From Asanoa sp. WMMD1127 (lineage in GTDB: Bacteria > Actinomycetota > Actinomycetes > Mycobacteriales > Micromonosporaceae), in NCBI RefSeq assembly GCF_029626225.1, contig NZ_JARUBP010000001.1:3348001-3412000 (forward strand): 64,000 nucleotides of DNA, in the 5' to 3' direction. Under the pieces are notes generated by a model. The model ran no database searches. It had not been told where the DNA came from and saw nothing but the letters and a program-made list of their open reading frames with translations. The translations under genes and the position numbers were made by a program. Positions 58,648 through 64,000 of this stretch are shown here, in pieces; position 1 is the stretch's first letter; each line of letters starts with the position of its first letter.

Positions 58648-61600
58648 CGACGTGCGGACCAGCTGGCGGATCTGCCGCAGCAGCACCGACAGTGCCGCCA
58701 GGTCGGCGTTGGAGTCCGCGAACTCGCTGATCGCGCGCTGGGCCCGGCCCACCGAGGTCGTGTTGGCCTGCTCCCAGGTCGCCACCCGCTCCTCGACCGG
58801 CGCACCGTCCGGTGTGGACTCCAGCACCCCGGCCGTCAACGCCGCCAGGGCCGCGTAGAGGTCGTAGCGCAGCGCCATGCGGGCCAGGGTCTGCCAGCGG
58901 TCCTCGCGCGGCAGCAGGGAGATCTTCGACAGCAGCGCGTCGACCCGCAGCCGGTCGCTCAGCACGAAGTAGACCTGCGCGACGTCGCCCGGGGCGCGGG
59001 CCGTCACCCGGGCCGTCTCGACGACGTCCATCAGGCCGAAGCCGTACATGACCCGGGCCACCTGCGTCGCCAGGCCGGCCGGCAGGCCACGCTCGGAGAT
59101 CTCCTCCATGTGCGCCAGCAGCGACTCCCGCTCGCTGCCCACGAACCGCGTGTCGAGCTCGCCGAGCAGCTCCGACACGGCCGCGAAGCGGGCGATCTCG
59201 CCGGTCACGTCGAGCGGCGACCGGCGGTTGGTGACCAGCCAGCGGACGGCCCGGTCGAGCAGTCGGCGCAGCTCCAGATAGACCTTCGTCTGCGCGCTGG
59301 TCGGCACTGTGTTGTCGAGCGCCTCCACCGCGGCCCACAGCTCGCGCAGGCCGTAGATCTCGCGGGTGACCACGTACGCCCGGATGACGTCGGCCGCCGA
59401 CGCGCCCGTCTCCTCCATCGCCCGATAGACGAACGACGTGCCGCCGCGGTTGACGACCTCGTTGACCAGCACCGTCGTGATGATCTCGTGGCGCAGGCGG
59501 TGACCCGCCATCCGCTCGGCGTAGGCCGTGCGCAACGGCGTCGGGAAGTAGTCGGCCAGCACGTCGAAGGTCCACTGCTCGTCGACGATCGGGTCGGCGA
59601 GGACCTGGTTCTCCAGATCGATCTTCACGTACGCGAGCAGCACCGCGAACTCCGGCGCCGTCAGGCCCTCCGGGCGCGACGACAGCTCCTCGTCGGACGG
59701 CAGCCCTTCCAGAGAACGGTCCAGCAGCCCCGAGCGTTCCATGTCGGTGATCATCCGGCGGTGCACCGGGAGCAGCGACTCGGCCTGGACGATCGCGGTG
59801 CCCAGCGCCGTCGCCTGCGCGTAGTTGTCGCGCAGGACGAGCTCGGCCACCTCGTCGGTCATCTCGGCCAGCAGCGCGTCGCGGGCGGGCACCGTCAGCT
59901 CGTCGTCCGCCACCGCCCCGCCGAGCAGGATCTTGATGTTGACCTCGTGGTCGGAGCAGTCCACGCCGGCCGTGTTGTCGATGAAGTCGGTGTAGACCCG
60001 GCCGCCGCGCAGCGCGTACTCGATGCGGCCCAGCTGGGTCAGGCCCAGGTTGCCGCCTTCGCCGACCACCCGTGCGCGCACGTGCTTGCCGTTGACCCGA
60101 ATCGCGTCGTTGGACTTGTCACCCACGTCGGCGTGCGTCTCCGACGACGCCTTGACGTAGGTGCCGATGCCGCCGTTCCACAGCAGGTCGACCGGCGCCT
60201 GCAGGATCGCCTTCTGCAGCTCGGGCGGCGACAGCGCCGTCACCTCGTCGCCGAGCCCCAGCGCCGCGCGGACCTCGGCGGAGATCGGGATCGACTTCAA
60301 CGTACGCGGGTAGACCCCGCCGCCGGCCGAGATCAGCGACGTGTCGTAGTCGGCCCACGACGAGCGCGGCAGGTCGAACAGCCGCTTGCGTTCCGCGTGG
60401 GACGACGAGGCGTCCGGCGACGGGTCCAGGAAGATGTGCCGGTGGTCGAACGCGGCGACCAGCCGGATGTGCGGCGAGAGCAGCATGCCGTTGCCGAACA
60501 CGTCGCCGGACATGTCGCCGACGCCGACCACGGTGAAGTCGGTGGTCTGGATGTCGGTGCCGAGGTCGCGGAAGTGCCGCTTGACCGACTCCCAGGCGCC
60601 GCGGGCGGTGATGCCCATCTTCTTGTGGTCGTAGCCGGCCGACCCACCCGACGCGAACGCGTCGCCGAGCCAGAACCCGTGCGCCACCGAGATCTCGTTG
60701 GCGTAGTCGGAGAACGTCGCCGTGCCCTTGTCGGCGGCCACCACCAGATAGGGGTCGTCGCCGTCGTGCCGCACCACGTCACGCGGGTGCTTGATGTCGC
60801 CGCCGACGATGTTGTCGGTGACGTCGAGCAGCGCGGTGATGAACAGCTTGTAGCAGGCCACCGCCTCGTCCCGCTCGCCCGGCTTCTGCTTGAGCACGAA
60901 GCCGCCCTTGGCGCCGACGGGCACGATCACGGCGTTCTTCACCATCTGGGCCTTGACCAGGCCGAGGATCTCGGTGCGGAAGTCCTCCCGCCGGTCGGAC
61001 CAGCGCAGCCCGCCCCGGGCCACGGGCCCGAACCGCAGGTGCACGCCCTCGAACCGGGGCGAGTACACGAAGATCTCGAACTTGGGCCGCGGCGCCGGCA
61101 GGTCGGGCACCGCCTGCGGGTCGAGCTTGAAGGCCACATAGGACTTCGGCCGGCCGTCGGCGCCCCGCTGGAAGAAGCTGGTGCGCAAGGTGGCCTGGAT
61201 CAGCGTCAGATAGGACCGCAGGATCCGGTCCTGGTCGAGGCTCGTGACGTCGTCGAGGCGCTTGCCGATCTCGTCGACCAGCAGCGCGGCCCGCTCCGAC
61301 CGCTCGGACTCGCCCAGCGTGAGCCGCGGTGAGAACCGCACCTCGAACAGCTCGACCAGCAACGTGGCGATCTCGGGGTAGGCGACGAACGTCGACTCCA
61401 TGTATTCCTGCGAGAAGACCGTCCCGGCCTGCCGCAGATATTTCGCGTACGCCCGCAGGATCACCACCTGTCGCCAGGTCAGCCCGGCCAGCAGCACCAG
61501 CTGGTTGAAGCCGTCGACCTCGGCCTCGCCGCGCCAGGCGGCCGCGAACGCGTTCTCGACGTGTGGCCGCACGTTGGCCGGCAGGCTGTGGTCGGGCGGC

Positions 61601-63600
61601 AGCGTCAGCCCGAAGTCGTAGAGGTAGACGGTGCCGTCGGCCCGCTCGACCTCGTAGGGCCGCTCGTCGGTCACCCGCACGCCGAGCGAGTGCAGCACCG
61701 GCAGCACGGCCGAGAGGACCATCGGCTCGCCGTACCGGAAAACCTTGAACCGCACGTCGTTGTCGTCGCGGTTCTTGCGGAACAGGTGCATCTCGAGCTG
61801 CCCCGGCTCCTCGAGCAGCTCCAGCTTCGCGAGGTCCTTGAGGGCCTCGTACGGCGTGTTCTCCTCCTTGTAGCCGTCCGGGAAGGCGTCGGCGTACCGG
61901 GTGAACAGCAGTTTGCCCTGCTCGTCGCCGAGCTTCCGGCCGAGCACGAGGTTGAAGTCGTCGTCCCAGAGGCGGGTCGCGTCGGCCAGCTCCTCGGCCA
62001 GCGCGTCGACGTCGACGTCGCCGGGCGGGTTGGTCGGGTCGGTGCGCACGACGACGTGCACCCGGGCCAGCAGCGACTCGGTGACGCGGGTCGTGTAGTC
62101 GAGCCCCACCCCGTTGAACCGGCGCAGCAGGATCTCCTGCATGCGCAGCCGGTTGTGGGTGGTGAACCGGTCGCGCGGCAGATAGATCAGGCAGGAGATG
62201 AACCGGCCGTAGCCGTCGCGGCGAACGAACACCCGAAGCTGCCGCCGGCCGGCCATCCGCAGCACGCCGATCACCGCGCGATAGAGGTCGTCGGTCTTGA
62301 TCTGGAAAAGCTCGTCCCGGGGGTACGTCTCCAGGATCTGCAACAGGTCCTTGCCGGAGTGGCTGCGCGGCGACAGCCCGGAGCGGTCGAACACCTCGGC
62401 GACCTTGCGGCGGACCACGGGCAGGTCGCGCACGCTGGTGCGGTAGGCGGCGCTGGAGAACAGGCCCAGGAACCGCCGCTCGCCGATCACCTCGCCCTGG
62501 TCGTCGAAGACCTTGAAACCGATGTAGTCGAGGTACGCGGAGCGCTGCACCGTGGCCCGCGAGTTGGCCTTCGTGATGATCAGCAGCCGCTTTTCCAGCA
62601 CCTTGGCGCGGGCCTCGGGCGGCAGCGCGGTCAGCGCCAGCGGCGTCGTCTGGTCCTGGCGGAGGATGCCGAGGCCGGTGCCCAGCTCGGCGGCCAGGCG
62701 CTGCTCACCGTCGTCGCCGTCGACCAGCTTGTATTCGCGGTAGCCGAGGAAGGTGAAGTGCTCGCGGGCCAGCCAGCGGAGCAGCTCCACCGAGTCGGTG
62801 ATGTCCTTCTCCGGCACCGGCGGGCGGGCGTCGGTGGTGCGGGTGGCCTCGAGCTCGTCGGCCAGCGCCAGGGCCTTCTGGCGCATCTTGGGCCAGTCCT
62901 CGACCGCCTCGCGCACGTCGGTCAGCACCCGCACCAGCTCGCGTTCGAGCTGCTCGCGCTCGGTGGCGTCGCGGATCGCGTCGATCTCGACGCGCATCCA
63001 GCTCTCGACGATGTCGCCGGCGATCGCGTCGTCGGGCTCGACCTCGGCGGCGACCTCGACCAGCTTGCCCATCGGCTCGCGGCGGACCACGACCAGCGGG
63101 TGCACGAGCAGGTGGATGTCGAGGTGGCGGCCGGTCAGCAGGGCGGTGACGGAGCCGACCAGGAACGGCATGTCGTCGGTCACGATCTCGATCACCGTGT
63201 GCGGCAGGTCCTCGACCGGCTCGGTGATCCGGAGCTTGAGCTGGCCCGGCATCCGCTGCTCGGCCAGCTCGCGGTGGCTCTGCGCCGCCTCGACCATCTC
63301 GTCGGCCGTGTAGCCGACCAGTTCCTCGTCGGGGGCGAAGCGCCAGAACCGGGCGACCAGCGCGGCCTCGGGGCTGCCCGGGCCGGCCAGGTTGACGGCC
63401 TCGTCGACCAGGCGCTCGGCGTTGGGCACCGGCTCGTCGATCTCGCTGTCGTCGCCGTCGTCAACCGCGCGGGCGGTGGCCGTAGCCGCCCCGATCGGCT
63501 CGATCGCCACGTCGTCGTCGACCGCCGTATCGTACTCGTCGGTTATGTCTGACTGACCTCGTGACGTGCTCCGCGACGCGCGCGTGGAACGCCGATCCAT
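58636..63600 (-). CDS. gdh: NAD-specific glutamate dehydrogenase, large (GDH180) type
   Basis: A 1654-residue L_180-class glutamate dehydrogenase that deaminates glutamate to 2-oxoglutarate with NAD+. The N-terminal half (to about residue 700) is the large regulatory region with ACT-like folds (DDMPFLVGSVTALLTGRHLDIHLL). The catalytic core (about 700-1250) holds the substrate Lys segment IVPVGAKGGFVLKQKPGERD, the RWSDRREDFRTEILGLVKAQ block, and GVGDMSGDVFGNGMLLS. The C-terminal region is family-specific. The length and order match Streptomyces GDH180. The ATG at 63600, with GGGGAG 8 bases upstream, is preferred over a start 14 codons earlier. It is divergent from the penicillin-binding lipoprotein gene. 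Confidence 0.93.
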   Translation of the reverse strand: MDRRSTRASRSTSRGQSDITDEYDTAVDDDVAIEPIGAATATARAVDDGDDSEIDEPVPNAERLVDEAVNLAGPGSPEAALVARFWRFAPDEELVGYTADEMVEAAQSHRELAEQRMPGQLKLRITEPVEDLPHTVIEIVTDDMPFLVGSVTALLTGRHLDIHLLVHPLVVVRREPMGKLVEVAAEVEPDDAIAGDIVESWMRVEIDAIRDATEREQLERELVRVLTDVREAVEDWPKMRQKALALADELEATRTTDARPPVPEKDITDSVELLRWLAREHFTFLGYREYKLVDGDDGEQRLAAELGTGLGILRQDQTTPLALTALPPEARAKVLEKRLLIITKANSRATVQRSAYLDYIGFKVFDDQGEVIGERRFLGLFSSAAYRTSVRDLPVVRRKVAEVFDRSGLSPRSHSGKDLLQILETYPRDELFQIKTDDLYRAVIGVLRMAGRRQLRVFVRRDGYGRFISCLIYLPRDRFTTHNRLRMQEILLRRFNGVGLDYTTRVTESLLARVHVVVRTDPTNPPGDVDVDALAEELADATRLWDDDFNLVLGRKLGDEQGKLLFTRYADAFPDGYKEENTPYEALKDLAKLELLEEPGQLEMHLFRKNRDDNDVRFKVFRYGEPMVLSAVLPVLHSLGVRVTDERPYEVERADGTVYLYDFGLTLPPDHSLPANVRPHVENAFAAAWRGEAEVDGFNQLVLLAGLTWRQVVILRAYAKYLRQAGTVFSQEYMESTFVAYPEIATLLVELFEVRFSPRLTLGESERSERAALLVDEIGKRLDDVTSLDQDRILRSYLTLIQATLRTSFFQRGADGRPKSYVAFKLDPQAVPDLPAPRPKFEIFVYSPRFEGVHLRFGPVARGGLRWSDRREDFRTEILGLVKAQMVKNAVIVPVGAKGGFVLKQKPGERDEAVACYKLFITALLDVTDNIVGGDIKHPRDVVRHDGDDPYLVVAADKGTATFSDYANEISVAHGFWLGDAFASGGSAGYDHKKMGITARGAWESVKRHFRDLGTDIQTTDFTVVGVGDMSGDVFGNGMLLSPHIRLVAAFDHRHIFLDPSPDASSSHAERKRLFDLPRSSWADYDTSLISAGGGVYPRTLKSIPISAEVRAALGLGDEVTALSPPELQKAILQAPVDLLWNGGIGTYVKASSETHADVGDKSNDAIRVNGKHVRARVVGEGGNLGLTQLGRIEYALRGGRVYTDFIDNTAGVDCSDHEVNIKILLGGAVADDELTVPARDALLAEMTDEVAELVLRDNYAQATALGTAIVQAESLLPVHRRMITDMERSGLLDRSLEGLPSDEELSSRPEGLTAPEFAVLLAYVKIDLENQVLADPIVDEQWTFDVLADYFPTPLRTAYAERMAGHRLRHEIITTVLVNEVVNRGGTSFVYRAMEETGASAADVIRAYVVTREIYGLRELWAAVEALDNTVPTSAQTKVYLELRRLLDRAVRWLVTNRRSPLDVTGEIARFAAVSELLGELDTRFVGSERESLLAHMEEISERGLPAGLATQVARVMYGFGLMDVVETARVTARAPGDVAQVYFVLSDRLRVDALLSKISLLPREDRWQTLARMALRYDLYAALAALTAGVLESTPDGAPVEERVATWEQANTTSVGRAQRAISEFADSNADLAALSVLLRQIRQLVRTSSAS

Positions 63601-63621
63601 CGGTGCCACTCCCCTTCGAAC

Positions 63622-63637
63622 CCCACGACGTTGTGGG
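63622..63637. promoter_or_regulatory. Near-perfect 16-base palindrome upstream of glutamate dehydrogenase
   Basis: CCCACGACGTTGTGGG is symmetric except for one central base pair. It lies 22-37 bases upstream of the dehydrogenase ATG in the 169-base divergent gap. It could be an operator or a 5'-UTR hairpin; nothing identifies a binding protein. Confidence 0.3.
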
Positions 63638-63769
63638 CCCAATCACGTCAGCGTACGGCGACCGCGATAACGGTTCCGCACTGCCTTGGCCTACCTGAGT
63701 ACGAGTGCTCATACCCATTTTGTGGGGCGTACTAGGGTCCTCATGTCCCCGGGGGAAGGATCTGTTGAC

Positions 63770-64000
63770 ATGCGTCGGTCGTACCTGACGAAACGTTCCG
63801 CGGCGGCCTTGGCCAGCGTCGCGCTGCTGGCCGCGGGCCTGGCCGGTTGCTCCAACGACCCGGGCCCCGTCGACGCCGTCGACGCCTTCCTCACCGGCTG
63901 GCAGTCGGGCGACCTGTCCAAGATCGCGTTCGTCGAGCCCGACGGATCGAAGGTGGCCGCCACCGACGTCGCGACGGCGCTCAAGGAGCTGTCGGGCGAT
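63770..64000 (+). CDS. Penicillin-binding lipoprotein, N-terminal part (3' partial)
   Basis: The first 77 residues of a secreted lipoprotein that runs off the window. There is a basic n-region, a hydrophobic segment and the lipobox LAGC with C27. The mature start (VDAFLTGWQSGDLSKIAFV) matches the NTF2-like (MecA_N) domain found at the N-terminus of class B penicillin-binding proteins of the PBP2a-like group, so a transpeptidase domain is expected downstream, beyond view. The ATG at 63770 has GGAAGGA 9 bases upstream; an in-frame ATG at 63743 is the alternative. It is divergent from the glutamate dehydrogenase gene. Confidence 0.7.
   Translation, partial: MRRSYLTKRSAAALASVALLAAGLAGCSNDPGPVDAVDAFLTGWQSGDLSKIAFVEPDGSKVAATDVATALKELSGD

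Noticed and set aside
59110-61332. A 740-codon open frame antisense to glutamate dehydrogenase, and similar long frames opposite other genes (for example 61561-63552, 19649-21514, 38179-39744).
   Set aside because: They are mirror frames produced by very high third-position GC in real genes. Their translations are Arg/Ala/Gly/Pro-rich with no recognisable domain.
63622-63637. Riboswitch or attenuator before glutamate dehydrogenase.
   Set aside because: Only one short near-palindrome is present; there is no alternative pairing or leader peptide to support attenuation, so I list it only as a weak palindrome.
1-64000. tRNA, rRNA, insertion sequence, integrase or attachment site anywhere in the window.
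   Set aside because: No such gene or site was recognised on either strand by reading; a covariance-model search was not possible here.

Overview
The window is very GC-rich, densely packed actinobacterial chromosome, most likely from a filamentous member of the Micromonosporaceae. That family is an inference from gene content and from gene order shared with Streptomyces; no rRNA is present to confirm it. I recognise 52 genes. Most are joined by ATGA/GTGA start-stop overlaps. No intergenic gap exceeds about 200 bases. I saw no tRNA, rRNA, CRISPR array, insertion sequence or phage gene.

Layout. 1-11.5 kb is a set of accessory genes: the 3' part of a large secreted sugar dehydrogenase, a DUF2855 protein, a FusB-type zinc-finger protein, a methyltransferase with a membrane protein, a drug-efflux MFS pump, and an ABC-2 exporter divergent from an unusual HxlR-peroxiredoxin fusion regulator. 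11.5-21.5 kb is a divergent cell-surface glycan locus. Its minus-strand operon holds a sugar C-methyltransferase, an RfbF-like nucleotidyltransferase, a PIG-L deacetylase, a pyruvyl transferase and an FrhB-like Fe-S flavoprotein. Its plus-strand operon holds an epimerase, a methyltransferase, a GT2 and a flippase. 21.5-22.6 kb has two acetyltransferases behind an iron box. 22.8-27.5 kb is a complete urtABCDE urea importer with a GlnR-like site. 27.4-31.6 kb has a CGNR regulator/MFS pair, a beta-helix surface protein and an AI-2E family transporter.

31.7-46.9 kb is the core-like part. Two coiled-coil DivIVA-domain proteins (Scy/FilP-like polarity scaffolds) lie beside crotonyl-CoA carboxylase/reductase, an F420 oxidoreductase, methylmalonyl-CoA epimerase, thiolase, MeaB and the isobutyryl-CoA mutase large subunit. 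Together these genes convert acetyl-CoA and C4 acyl-CoAs and supply methylmalonyl-/ethylmalonyl-CoA. From memory, the order coiled coil - mce - thiolase - meaB - icmA - thioredoxin resembles the Streptomyces SCO5396-SCO5419 region. Two related ABC systems, built from about 1000-residue FtsX-type permeases, flank icmA (40.0-44.6 and 46.9-53.9 kb).

53.9-64 kb holds a CnoX-like thioredoxin, an arginase-fold protein with a repetitive tail, an alpha/beta hydrolase, a TspO-like/MarR divergent pair, the 180-kDa type NAD-glutamate dehydrogenase, and the start of a penicillin-binding lipoprotein. The most unusual points are the two-cysteine HxlR-peroxiredoxin regulator, a 27-bp perfect inverted repeat at 36.2 kb, a promoter motif shared by mce and icmA, and ABC ATPases with a degenerate signature motif paired with giant permeases carrying conserved cysteines.
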